In this document: positions 35,640-43,552 of the stretch, in pieces
How positions within the stretch are numbered: the stretch's first letter is position 1
How the letters are laid out: each line of letters begins with the position of its first letter
Notes under the pieces: generated by a model
Databases searched by the model: none
Seen by the model: only the letters and a program-made list of their open reading frames with translations
What the model was told of the DNA's origin: nothing
NCBI RefSeq assembly: GCF_004114995.1
Contig: NZ_SDJP01000001.1
Location: forward strand, 62,001-126,000
Direction of reading: 5' to 3'
Source of the DNA: Halorubrum amylolyticum
GTDB taxonomy: Archaea; Halobacteriota; Halobacteria; Halobacteriales; Haloferacaceae
Length of the DNA: 64,000 nt
Position numbers and translations under genes: made by a program

Positions 35640-36751
35640 CAGGCCTCACCCCCCACGATCGCGCCGGCGACGTCGTCGAGGTCGCACACCTCGTCGACGC
35701 CGCCCGTCTCGACCGCGCGCTTCGGCATCCCGTAGATCACGCAAGTGTCCTCGCTCTGCGCGATCGTCCGCGCGCCGGCGTCGGCCATCGCCCGGATTCC
35801 CTCGGAGGCGTCCGACCCCATCCCCGTCAGCACGACGCCCACGAGGGGGCCGTCGACCACTTCGGCCGCCGAGCGCATCGTCACGTCGGCGGCGGGGGTG
35901 ACCGACTGCGAGTCGTCCTCGTCGAGATTCACGCGGAGCCGCCCCGACCGGTAGCTGTCGATCCGGGTGTGGCTCCCGCCGCGGGCGACGAGCGCCTCGC
36001 CGGAGCCGATCCGGGCGCCGTCGCTCGCCTCGCGCACGTCGTACGCCGAGGCCTCGTCGAGGCGATCCGCGAACCGCGGGGTGAACGCCTCCGGCATGTG
36101 CTGGACGATGACGATCCGGCAGTCCGCCGTCGGCAGCGCCGACATGACGCGCTCGACCGCGTTCGGTCCGCCGGTCGACGCGCCGATCACGACCGTCAGC
36201 GGGCCGTCCAAGTCGGCGCTCGCGGCCGACGCGGAAGGAGTCGACGCCCCCGAGGCCGCCGCGCTCGGACCGCCGCCGGCCGCGTCGCGCTCGCGCCGAT
36301 CGCGCGTCGCCGCGGCGAGGTCGGCGCCCGCGACCGACCGGACCGCCTCGACGAGCCGGTCCGACTCGCGAGAGACCCCGGCCGAGACCTCGCCGCCGGG
36401 CTTCGAGAAGAAGTCGACCGCGCCGCGTTCGAGCGCCTCGAACGTCACCTCCGCGCCCTCGGCGGTGTGCGCCGAGAGCATCAACACCGGCGTCGGGGTC
36501 TCGTCCATCAGCCGCTCGACGGCTTCGAGCCCGCCCATCCCCGGCATCTCGACGTCCATCGTCACGACGTCCGGACGCGTCTCGGCGACCACCGACAGCG
36601 CCTCGGCGCCGTCGCCCGCCTCGCCGACGACCGCGACCCCCGCGTCGGTCAAGAGGTCGGAGATCAGCCCTCGCATGAACGGCGAGTCGTCGACGACGAC
36701 CACCTGCAAGGAGTCGTCGCGACCGCCTCGCCGATCCGTCGTCCTACTCAT
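35639..36751 (-). CDS. cheB: Protein-glutamate methylesterase CheB
   Basis: A 370-residue receiver-methylesterase. Receiver: VVVVDDSPFMRG with phospho-acceptor D66 in TMDVEMPGMGG and K in FFSKPGG. An Ala/Ser/Thr-rich linker at about 155-190 follows. Esterase triad: Ser in VIGASTGGPNAVE, His in IVQHMPEAFTP, and Asp in TGMGSDASEGIRAM. It demethylates and deamidates transducer glutamates. This is the first gene of a five-gene minus-strand operon; a TATA-like box (gatttatgc, minus strand 36775-36783) sits about 28 nt upstream. Confidence 0.96.
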   Translation of the reverse strand: MSRTTDRRGGRDDSLQVVVVDDSPFMRGLISDLLTDAGVAVVGEAGDGAEALSVVAETRPDVVTMDVEMPGMGGLEAVERLMDETPTPVLMLSAHTAEGAEVTFEALERGAVDFFSKPGGEVSAGVSRESDRLVEAVRSVAGADLAAATRDRRERDAAGGGPSAAASGASTPSASAASADLDGPLTVVIGASTGGPNAVERVMSALPTADCRIVIVQHMPEAFTPRFADRLDEASAYDVREASDGARIGSGEALVARGGSHTRIDSYRSGRLRVNLDEDDSQSVTPAADVTMRSAAEVVDGPLVGVVLTGMGSDASEGIRAMADAGARTIAQSEDTCVIYGMPKRAVETGGVDEVCDLDDVAGAIVGGEA

Positions 36752-36853
36752 GTCCGGAAGCGGGCCCAGAATCAGCATAAATCCACGGACCCGGTAATCA
36801 CACCTGATAATTCTGGGGACACGGTTATTGGTGCCTCCGCCGCAGGCTCTCCC
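36752..36853. promoter_or_regulatory. Divergent cheB/cheW promoter region
   Basis: A 102-bp AT-rich spacer. On the minus strand gatttatgc (36775-36783) is about 28 nt from the cheB ATG. On the plus strand acggttattg (36821-36830) is about 28 nt from the cheW ATG. Both fit archaeal TATA boxes for leaderless transcripts, which would coordinate the two sides of the taxis cluster. Confidence 0.5.
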
Positions 36854-37339
36854 ATGGCAGCCACCGAGACGGACGCCGAACCCACGAAGGTGCTGGAGTT
36901 CGGGCTGGGCGACGGGACGTACTGTCTGGACATCGGGGTCATCGACGAGATCGTCGACGCCGGCGAGCTCACGCGGATACCCAACTCCCCGGACCACGTC
37001 GAGGGCGTGATGGACCTGCGGGGACGCACGACCACGATCGTCGACCCGAAGACCCTCTTTTCGATCGAGGAGGAAGGACCCCGCGAGCGGATCGTCGTGT
37101 TCGACGACGACGAGATCGACGAGGGCGGCACCGTCGGCTGGATGGTCGACGAGGTGTTCCAGGTCCGCGACGTGGCCCCGGAGGACGTGGATCAGGCGAC
37201 GACCGTCGACGACGAGGGAGTAAACGGGATCGTCAAGTCCGACGACCGCTTCGTCGTCTGGGTCTCGCCCGACGTCGAGGAGATCGGAGACCTCGACGCC
37301 GCCGAGCTCGCCGCCGAGAGCGAGGAGGCCGAGGCGTAG
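36854..37339 (+). CDS. cheW: Chemotaxis adaptor CheW
   Basis: A 161-residue CheW that couples CheA to the transducers. It has the characteristic EFGLGDGTYCLDIGVIDEIV, RIPNSPDHVEGVMDLRGRT and VVWVSPDVEEIGDL segments. It is a single CheW domain with a short acidic tail (AESEEAEA). Start at the ATG at 36854; the same frame is open far upstream but is antisense to cheB. It is divergent from cheB. Confidence 0.95.
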   Translation: MAATETDAEPTKVLEFGLGDGTYCLDIGVIDEIVDAGELTRIPNSPDHVEGVMDLRGRTTTIVDPKTLFSIEEEGPRERIVVFDDDEIDEGGTVGWMVDEVFQVRDVAPEDVDQATTVDDEGVNGIVKSDDRFVVWVSPDVEEIGDLDAAELAAESEEAEA

Positions 37340-37456
37340 CGCGTCGGTTCGCTAGCCGCCGACCGCCGACCAGCCGATCGCCCGCGGGCAGTCCCGCGAT
37401 CGGCCCCGATCGTTCTCACCCGTGAGAACCGGGAGCCAACCCTTATCCGATGACCG

Positions 37457-38167
37457 ATGAAGTCGATCGGTATGCGCGCCTCAAGCGGCGTTCCCGGGTT
37501 CGACGCCCTCGTCGACGGCGGCTTCCCGGAGAACCGCCTGTACGTTGTCAGCGGCCCGCCCGGCAGCGGGAAAACGACGTTCTGCTCGCAGTTCGCCGCG
37601 CAGGGCGCCCGCAACGGCGAGGACGTGCTGTACATCAGCATGCACGAGACGAAGGACGGAATCCGTCGCGACATGGGCGAGTACGACTTCGGGTTCGACC
37701 GCGCGCTCGACACCGATCGGGTCACCTTCCTCGACTCCTTCTCCTCGGACGGTCGGCGCTTCTTCGGCCTGCCGGGAGAACGACGGGACCACTCGGGGGT
37801 GACGAACCGCCTCACCGGCTTCATCAACTCCCGCGACATCGACCGAGTCGTCTTCGACTCCACCATGCTGTTGCGGTTCCTGCTCGACGACGACGAGGAC
37901 ACGATGGTCCAGCTGCTCTCCTCGCTGAAACGCACCGACGCGACGACCCTGCTCATCTCCGAGATGACCGACCCGAGCGCCTACTCCGAGGAGCACTACC
38001 TCGCGCACGGCGTCGTCTTCATGCACAACTACCTCGAAGACGACGGGATGCAGCGCGGGGTTCAGGTGCTGAAGATGCGCGGGACCGACATCGACACCGA
38101 CATTCAGGGCGTCGAGTTCACGGACGGCGGGCTCCGGGTCGGCTCGGCCGCGACGGTGAGCCACTGA
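37457..38167 (+). CDS. RecA/KaiC-like ATPase next to the taxis cluster
   Basis: A 236-residue single-domain KaiC/RecA-superfamily ATPase. Walker A is SGPPGSGKTTFCSQFAA; Walker B is DIDRVVFDSTMLLRFLL. The opening ASSGVPGFDALVDGGFPENR is the KaiC-type 'tGi.glD.lL.GG' signature. Related haloarchaeal genes near che loci are annotated as 'HTR-like' proteins, and the fold is shared with archaellum ATPase partner ArlH. Its role here is inferred only from position. Start at the ATG at 37457 (MKSIGMRASS) or 37472. The stop overlaps the next ATG by 1 nt. Confidence 0.8.
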   Translation: MKSIGMRASSGVPGFDALVDGGFPENRLYVVSGPPGSGKTTFCSQFAAQGARNGEDVLYISMHETKDGIRRDMGEYDFGFDRALDTDRVTFLDSFSSDGRRFFGLPGERRDHSGVTNRLTGFINSRDIDRVVFDSTMLLRFLLDDDEDTMVQLLSSLKRTDATTLLISEMTDPSAYSEEHYLAHGVVFMHNYLEDDGMQRGVQVLKMRGTDIDTDIQGVEFTDGGLRVGSAATVSH

Positions 38168-38553
38168 TGTACGACCGGACGTTCGGTACGGAGTGGAACG
38201 ACCTCACGCGCGAGGAGGCGGTCGAGCGCGCGTTCGCGCTCGGCGTCGCCGACGGCGTCGGCAGCGAGCGCCCGGCCGAGCTCGACCGCGTGCTGGGCGC
38301 CTTCGAGAACGCGTACGACCGGAGCCTGATCGAGCTCGCGTACGACGAGGGGCGAACCAAGGCGCTCGACGCCGCCGCCGAGGCCGACGACGCCGAGGCG
38401 GTCTGGGACCGGCTCGTCGACGGTGCGGGCTCCCCCCGGGGGCCTCCCGTGTCGGCCGCCCTCCCCGGAGCGATAACGGAACTGACACTGACGAGGGGTC
38501 CCCGCGAAGGCCCCCCGTCGTCGCTCGACCTCCCGTCGATGCTCCGGAAGTGA
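38167..38553 (+). CDS. Hypothetical protein coupled to KaiC-like ATPase, 128 aa
   Basis: Begins MYDRTFGTEWNDLTREEAVE and is predicted helical for about 85 residues (FALGVADGVGSERPAELDRV, SLIELAYDEGRTKALDAAAE). It has a Pro/Gly-rich, probably disordered tail. It overlaps the stop of the KaiC-like gene (TGATG), a sign of translational coupling, and precedes a second KaiC-like gene by 43 nt. I do not recognise a family. It may be a partner subunit of the two ATPases. Confidence 0.7.
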   Translation: MYDRTFGTEWNDLTREEAVERAFALGVADGVGSERPAELDRVLGAFENAYDRSLIELAYDEGRTKALDAAAEADDAEAVWDRLVDGAGSPRGPPVSAALPGAITELTLTRGPREGPPSSLDLPSMLRK

Positions 38554-38596
38554 TCCCTCGGAAGGGTTTTACCCCACTCCCTCTCAAGCCAGACAC

Positions 38597-39205
38597 ATGA
38601 CCGTGCTTCCCGACGCTGTCCGCGACGCCGACAGCGTGCTCGTCACCGGGCCGCCGATGAGCGGGAAGTACGACCTGTTCAACCGACTGCTGGCCGAGTG
38701 GTCGACCGGACCGGTCGTCATCTCCACCGGCCGCACCGCGGAGAAGGTCCGCGGCGACTACGAGTCGATCACCGGCGAGGACGGCGACGACGTGGTCGTC
38801 ATCGACTGCGTCACCCACGAGCAGGGCGACAAGCGCGACGACACGCCGACGACGAAGTACGTCGCCAGCGCCGGCAACCTCACCGACATCGGGATCAAGT
38901 TCACCGACGTGGTCGAGTCCTCGGCCGGCCGCGACCGCGCCGTCGGCGTCTACTCGCTGTCCCAGCTGCTGATGTACTGGGACCCCGAGCGGATCTACCG
39001 GTTCACCCGCGTGATGACCTCCCAGACCTCGGGAGAGGGGTGGCCGTTCGTCGGCGTGGTCAACTCGACCGCCCACGACGAGCAGGTGGTCCACACCCTC
39101 CACGAGCCGTTCGACGTGATCGTCGAAACCCGCGTCGAGGGCGACGATCGCGAGTTCCGCGTCCGCGGCCGGGTCGGGAAACCCTCCGAGTGGACCGCGT
39201 TTTAG
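38597..39205 (+). CDS. Second RecA/KaiC-like P-loop protein, 202 aa
   Basis: A 202-residue protein with a P-loop variant GPPMSGKYDLFNRLLAEWS (Walker A consensus with Met), then VVISTGRTAEKVRGDYESI and VVVIDCVTHEQGDKRDD, a likely Walker B. It resembles the KaiC-like gene two positions upstream in fold but not closely in sequence. These short RecA-like proteins occur beside che genes in haloarchaea; role unknown. The next gene is convergent. Confidence 0.75.
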   Translation: MTVLPDAVRDADSVLVTGPPMSGKYDLFNRLLAEWSTGPVVISTGRTAEKVRGDYESITGEDGDDVVVIDCVTHEQGDKRDDTPTTKYVASAGNLTDIGIKFTDVVESSAGRDRAVGVYSLSQLLMYWDPERIYRFTRVMTSQTSGEGWPFVGVVNSTAHDEQVVHTLHEPFDVIVETRVEGDDREFRVRGRVGKPSEWTAF

Positions 39206-39236
39206 GAGTTCGGCCGTTCGTCCGACGCTCTCGCCG

Positions 39237-39839
39237 TCATCCCACCAGCTCGAACTCGGCGCCGAGCGGCGGGGCGTCCGGGACCCCCCAGTAGACGAAC
39301 CGATACGTGCCGGCGCCGAGCGGCGGGCACACCTCCAGATCTCGGTCGGGGACCGCCGACGCGATCGCCGCCTCCTCCAGGTCGATCGACCAGATGTACG
39401 CGCCGCTCGGATCGAGCGTCTCCTCGGCTCGGGGAAGCTCGACCGCCTCGCCCCCGGTCGAACCCCTTACGTCGAGCCACCCCTCGCCCGTCTCGCGCTG
39501 GAGCAAGTAGGCGTGCTTGCCGAGGACCGTCGCCGCCTCCTCGCCGGTGTTGCGGAACACGAGCCGCATCGACTGGCCGTACGTCTCGGCGTTCCCCTCC
39601 GTCGCCAGCTCGAACCGCGTTCCCGCGGCGTCGACGATGGTCCCCTCGACCGGCTCGTCGAAGGGGGCCGTCAGCCGGACGAACGCGTCGTCCTCGCAGG
39701 TCAGCGTCTCCGGGACCCCACCGGGACCCTGCGGGCCGTCGCCCGCGGAGAAGTCGAGACACCCGGCGACGCCGACGCTTCCGGCGGCGGTGAGGGTCGC
39801 CGCGCTCGTCGCCAACAGATCGCGTCGCGTGCGCTTCAT
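39237..39839 (-). CDS. Tat-type lipoprotein sharing a C-terminal domain
   Basis: A 200-residue lipoprotein. The signal MKRTRRDLLATSAATLTAAG ends with the lipobox GVAGC, giving C27. The mature part is one beta-rich domain with ATVLGKHAYLLQRETGEGWL and, near the end, LEVCPPLGAGTYRFVYWGVP. This is clearly the same domain as the C-terminal third of the 403-residue lipoprotein at 25270-26481 (ESGWTEIRG / LRVCPDLVPGRYRFVFWG). It may be a BsuPI-like protease-inhibitor-type Ig fold. Start at the ATG at 39839. Confidence 0.8.
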   Translation of the reverse strand: MKRTRRDLLATSAATLTAAGSVGVAGCLDFSAGDGPQGPGGVPETLTCEDDAFVRLTAPFDEPVEGTIVDAAGTRFELATEGNAETYGQSMRLVFRNTGEEAATVLGKHAYLLQRETGEGWLDVRGSTGGEAVELPRAEETLDPSGAYIWSIDLEEAAIASAVPDRDLEVCPPLGAGTYRFVYWGVPDAPPLGAEFELVG

Positions 39840-39956
39840 GCGACCCGTTAGAGCGCGGCCCGCTTGAACCGCACGCGTCGGCTCCGACCGTGTTAGCCCG
39901 TCTCGCTTCCGCCCCGGTTCGGAACCGATTTCCCGTCGGCCGGCGCATGGCCGCCC

Positions 39957-41321
39957 ATGGAGCTGTTCGGATCCAGCGGCATTCGCGGGGTCGCGCTCCG
40001 GTACCTCACGCCGGAGCTCGTCCTCAACATCGCGAAGGCCGCCGGCACGACCTGGGACGCCGACCGGGTCGCCGTCGCCCGCGACACCCGCACTACCGGC
40101 GAGCTGTTCGCCAACGCCGCCGCGAGCGGGCTGGCCGCCGTCGGCTGCGACATCGACCGGCTCGGCGTCGTCCCGACGCCCGCGGTCGGGAACTACTGCG
40201 AGTCGGCCGGCGTCCCCTGCGTGCTCGTCACGGCCTCGCACAACCCCAAGGAGTTCAACGGGGTCAAGCTCGTCGGCGACGACGGCGTGGAGCTGTCGGT
40301 CGACGTGCTCGAACGGGTCGAGCGGCGGGTCCTCGACGACGACTACGACCACGCGGACTGGCGGACGGCGGGCGCGACGACCCGGGTCGAGGGCGTCGTC
40401 GACGACTACGTCGACCAGCTGATCGACGCGGTCGACGCCGAGGCGATCGGCGACGCGGACCTCACGGTCGCGGTCGATCCCGGCCACGGCACGGCGTCGG
40501 TGTCGTCGCCGCGGATCTACCGCGAGCTCGGCTGCGAGGTGCTGACCGTGAACGCGACGCCCGACGGCCACTTCCCCGGCCGGGACTCGGAGCCGGTCCC
40601 GGAGAACCTCGCCGACCTCCGACGGCTCGTCGCGACCACCGACGCCGACGTGGGGATCGCCCACGACGGCGACGCGGACCGGGCCGTGTTCGTCGAGGAG
40701 GACGGCGCGTTCGTCGACGGCGACGCCTCCTTCGCGGCGATGGCGGACGCCTGCCTCGACCCCGGCGACGCCGTCGTCAGCGCGGTGAACGTCTCGCAGC
40801 GGCTCGTCGATGTCTGCGACGTCAACGACGCGGACCTCGAACTCACGCCCATCGGCGCGACGAACATCATCACGCGGACCCGCGAGCTCCACGAGGAGGG
40901 GACGAACGTCCCCATCGCCGGCGAGGGGAACGGCGGGGTGTTCTTCCCGCCGTACCGGCTCTCGCGGGACGGTGCCTACATCGGCGCGCGCTTCCTCGAA
41001 CTGCTCGCGGACGCGGACGGGACGCCCGTCAGCGAGGTCGTCGCACCGTACACCGACTACCACTTCGTGCGGCGCAACGTCGAGTACGCGGACGACGACG
41101 AGCGCGACGAGATGCTGTCGGCCGCGCGGGCCTACGTCGAGACCGCGGACGCGGAGCCCAACACCACCGACGGCTACCGGCTCGACTACGGGGACGCGTG
41201 GGTGCTCGTACGCCCCTCCGGCACCGAGCCGAAGATCCGGATCTACGCCGAGTCCGCCGACCCCGACCGCGCCGAGCGGCTCGCGACGGACATGTACGTC
41301 GCGGTCGAGAGCGGGCGGTAG
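39957..41321 (+). CDS. glmM: Phosphoglucosamine/phosphomannomutase
   Basis: A 454-residue alpha-D-phosphohexomutase. Catalytic phosphoserine S94 lies in LVTASHNPKEFNG, the Mg-binding loop is HDGDADRAVFV near residues 240-250, and the sugar-binding loop is GEGNGGVFFPP. The C-terminal phosphate loop is VRPSGTEPKIRIY. GlmM and ManB cannot be separated with certainty by sequence; archaeal GlmM is the more likely assignment. It has its own promoter, divergent from the lipoprotein. Confidence 0.9.
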   Translation: MELFGSSGIRGVALRYLTPELVLNIAKAAGTTWDADRVAVARDTRTTGELFANAAASGLAAVGCDIDRLGVVPTPAVGNYCESAGVPCVLVTASHNPKEFNGVKLVGDDGVELSVDVLERVERRVLDDDYDHADWRTAGATTRVEGVVDDYVDQLIDAVDAEAIGDADLTVAVDPGHGTASVSSPRIYRELGCEVLTVNATPDGHFPGRDSEPVPENLADLRRLVATTDADVGIAHDGDADRAVFVEEDGAFVDGDASFAAMADACLDPGDAVVSAVNVSQRLVDVCDVNDADLELTPIGATNIITRTRELHEEGTNVPIAGEGNGGVFFPPYRLSRDGAYIGARFLELLADADGTPVSEVVAPYTDYHFVRRNVEYADDDERDEMLSAARAYVETADAEPNTTDGYRLDYGDAWVLVRPSGTEPKIRIYAESADPDRAERLATDMYVAVESGR

Positions 41322-41370
41322 CGGCGGCTACTCGCAGCCGTGCTCAGAGAACTGCGGCGACGCCGCCGGC

Positions 41371-41769
41371 TCACTCCGAGACGGCCGACGATGCCGGCTC
41401 GGTCGAGCGTTTCGCCCACCGCACCGCGGCCGCGGCGTCGTTGAACGGCTCGACGCTCGCCCCGTCGACGTCGACGGTCCGTTCGAGGTAGCGTCGCTTG
41501 GACCGTTCGGCGGCGATCGCGAACCGCGTCGCACCGCGCTCGGCGGCGTCACGCGCGGCCAGCCGGAGCGTCCGCCGGCCCGCGTCCGAGCAGGGGCGCG
41601 TCGTTCGGACCACGAGGACGACCGCGTCGACCGATCGCTCGGCGGCGAGCGTCCGCCACCGATCGAGCAGCGCCTCGCCGTCCGACGGGGAGAGGCCGGT
41701 CCCGTGCGGGAGTTCGACGACGAGCACTCCGCCGTCGACCCGCATCGACCACCGCTCGCTCGGTTCCAT
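41371..41769 (-). CDS. STAS/SpoIIAA-like protein, 132 aa
   Basis: A small alpha/beta protein with MRVDGGVLVVELPHGTGLSP, SVDAVVLVVRTTRPCSDAGR and ATRFAIAAERSKRRYLERTV. The alternating strands and helices and the haloarchaeal pattern suggest a STAS-like (anti-sigma-factor-antagonist) or crotonase-like mini-domain. This is a weak assignment based on layout, not on a decisive motif. A TATA-like tgataaac box lies about 20-25 nt upstream on the minus strand (41790-41797). Confidence 0.6.
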   Translation of the reverse strand: MEPSERWSMRVDGGVLVVELPHGTGLSPSDGEALLDRWRTLAAERSVDAVVLVVRTTRPCSDAGRRTLRLAARDAAERGATRFAIAAERSKRRYLERTVDVDGASVEPFNDAAAAVRWAKRSTEPASSAVSE

Positions 41770-41866
41770 GCGAAGCGTTCGCACCCGCCGGCTGATAAAC
41801 GTACCCTCCGAGATATCAGAATTGATATTACCAAGCATTGCAGCTATGCCGAGACGAAGAAATAGC

Positions 41867-41885
41867 CGGTCTGCCGCCCAGACCG
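41867..41885 (-). terminator. Candidate hairpin terminator downstream of hemD
   Basis: A perfect 7-bp stem (cggtctg 41867-41873 with cagaccg 41879-41885) with a 5-nt loop. It lies about 64 nt past the hemD stop on the minus strand and is followed on that strand by the mildly T-rich GCTATTTCTTCG. It is short, and archaeal termination often needs only a T-run, so this is tentative. Confidence 0.3.
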
Positions 41886-41948
41886 ATTGATTCCGCTCGG
41901 TCGTTTCGGTATCGGTTCTGAGATTCGCCGATGGATCGCCCCGGTGGT

Positions 41949-42731
41949 CTACCCGTCGGTCGCCTCGACGACGGCCCTCGCGAGCGCCTCGAAGTCGGCG
42001 TCGTCGGGGATCACGCCGACCTCGATCCCGTGTTCGGCGGCCGTCTCCGCGGTCGGCGGACCGATCACGCCCACGACCGCGTCGTTCAGCCCGTCGACCG
42101 CCGCCTCGCGGACCCCGCGCTCCGCCGCGGCGTCGAGGAAGTGCGTCACCGTGAGCGACGAGGAGAACGCGGCGGCGTCGAGGTCGCCCGCGGCGGCCAG
42201 CTCCGCGGACTTCCCGGCCTCTTTCGGGCGCGTTAGCCGGTAGAGCACCGTCTCGGTCACGGTCGCGCCGGCCTCGCGGAGCCCCGCTAAGAGCACGTCG
42301 CTGCCGTGGTCCGAGCGCGCCACCTCGACGCGCTCGCCGTCGACGCAATCTTCCAGCGCCGCCACCAGTCCGGCGGAGGTGTACTCGTCCGGGACGAGGT
42401 CGACGGTCCAGCCCGCCGCCCGCACCGCCTCCGCGGTCGCGGGGCCGATGGCGACGAGCGTCGCGTCCTCCGGCTCCCACCCCGCCTCGGCCCCGAGTTC
42501 GACGCCCGTCTTGCTCGTGAGGACGACGTAGGGTGCGTCACCGGGCGTCGCCCCTGTCGGCTCGACCGCGAGCATCGGGTCGGCGACCGGGTCGGCGCCG
42601 AGCGACGCCAACAGCGTCTCCGCGTCCTCGATCCGCTCGTCGGCGGGGCGGAAGACGGCGACGCGGGGACCGTCGGGGTTGCCGCCGCTCACGCCAGCCG
42701 CGCCGCTTCCGCCGTCGCTCTCGTCGCTCAT
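41949..42731 (-). CDS. hemD: Uroporphyrinogen-III synthase
   Basis: A 260-residue HemD that closes hydroxymethylbilane to uroporphyrinogen III. The family has little sequence conservation, but the two-lobed pattern is visible: RVAVFRPADERIEDAETLLA, then YVVLTSKTGVELGAEAGWE, VAIGPATAEAVRAAGWTVDL and VVGVIGPPTAETAAEHGIEV. A disordered Ser/Gly leader (MSDESDGGSGAAGVSGGNPD) precedes it. It is the last gene of hemC-cobA-hemD; its ATG overlaps the cobA stop by 4 nt. Confidence 0.9.
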   Translation of the reverse strand: MSDESDGGSGAAGVSGGNPDGPRVAVFRPADERIEDAETLLASLGADPVADPMLAVEPTGATPGDAPYVVLTSKTGVELGAEAGWEPEDATLVAIGPATAEAVRAAGWTVDLVPDEYTSAGLVAALEDCVDGERVEVARSDHGSDVLLAGLREAGATVTETVLYRLTRPKEAGKSAELAAAGDLDAAAFSSSLTVTHFLDAAAERGVREAAVDGLNDAVVGVIGPPTAETAAEHGIEVGVIPDDADFEALARAVVEATDG

Positions 42732-43552
42732 CCGTCGTCACCCCGCTTGCCGTCGTTCCGGAGGAACTCGACGACCCGCTCGCGCGTCGCGGCCACGTCG
42801 CCGATCACGGTGATCGCCGGCGGTTCGATCCCCGCCTCGTCGCGCGCGTCGACGACGGTGTCGAGGGTGCCGGTCGCGACGCGCATGTCGGGCCACGTCG
42901 CGCGCTCGACCAGCGCGACCGGGGTGTCGCCGGCGAGGCCGGCGTCGCGGAGCCCCGCGGTGTACGCCTGGAGCTTGCCGACGCCCATCAACACGACGAT
43001 GGTGCCGCCGGTCGCGGCGAGCGCGTCCCAGTCGACCGCCGACTCCTCCTTCGTCGGGTCCTCGTGGCCCGTGACGAAGGAGACGGAGGAGGCGTGATCG
43101 CGGTGGGTCACCGGAATTCCGGCGACCGCGGGGCCCGCGATCGCGGAGGTGACGCCGGGGACGACCTCGAAGGGGACACCGGCCTCGGCGAGGTATTCCG
43201 CCTCCTCGCCGCCGCGCCCGAAGACGAACGGGTCGCCGCCCTTCAGGCGGACGATCGACTTCCCCTCCCGCGCCAGCTCGACGAGGCGCCGGTTCGTGTA
43301 CTCCTGCGGGGTCCACTCGCCGCCGGCGCGCTTCCCCACGTCCTCGCGCTTTGCCTCGGGAATCCGTCCGAGGATCTCCGGGCCGGGGAGCTTGTCGTGG
43401 AGCACCACGTCGGCCGACTCGATCAGCTCGGCGGCCTTCACCGTCAGCAGGTCCGGGTCGCCCGGGCCGGACCCGACGAGGGAGACGGTGCCGGTGTCGT
43501 CGGTGCCGACTCGTTCCTCGGTCGCCGTCACCGCCTCGTCCCTCTCACTCAT
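42728..43552 (-). CDS. cobA: Uroporphyrinogen-III C-methyltransferase
   Basis: A 274-residue SUMT. Signature motifs are VSLVGSGPGDPDLLTVKAAE, the SAM-binding VRLKGGDPFVFGRGGEE, VPFEVVPGVTSAIAGPAVAG and PVTHRDHASSVSFVTGH. It makes precorrin-2 for the sirohaem/cobalamin branch. Standalone CobA form, without the CysG fusion. Overlaps hemC by 8 nt and hemD by 4 nt. Confidence 0.95.
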   Translation of the reverse strand: MSERDEAVTATEERVGTDDTGTVSLVGSGPGDPDLLTVKAAELIESADVVLHDKLPGPEILGRIPEAKREDVGKRAGGEWTPQEYTNRRLVELAREGKSIVRLKGGDPFVFGRGGEEAEYLAEAGVPFEVVPGVTSAIAGPAVAGIPVTHRDHASSVSFVTGHEDPTKEESAVDWDALAATGGTIVVLMGVGKLQAYTAGLRDAGLAGDTPVALVERATWPDMRVATGTLDTVVDARDEAGIEPPAITVIGDVAATRERVVEFLRNDGKRGDDG

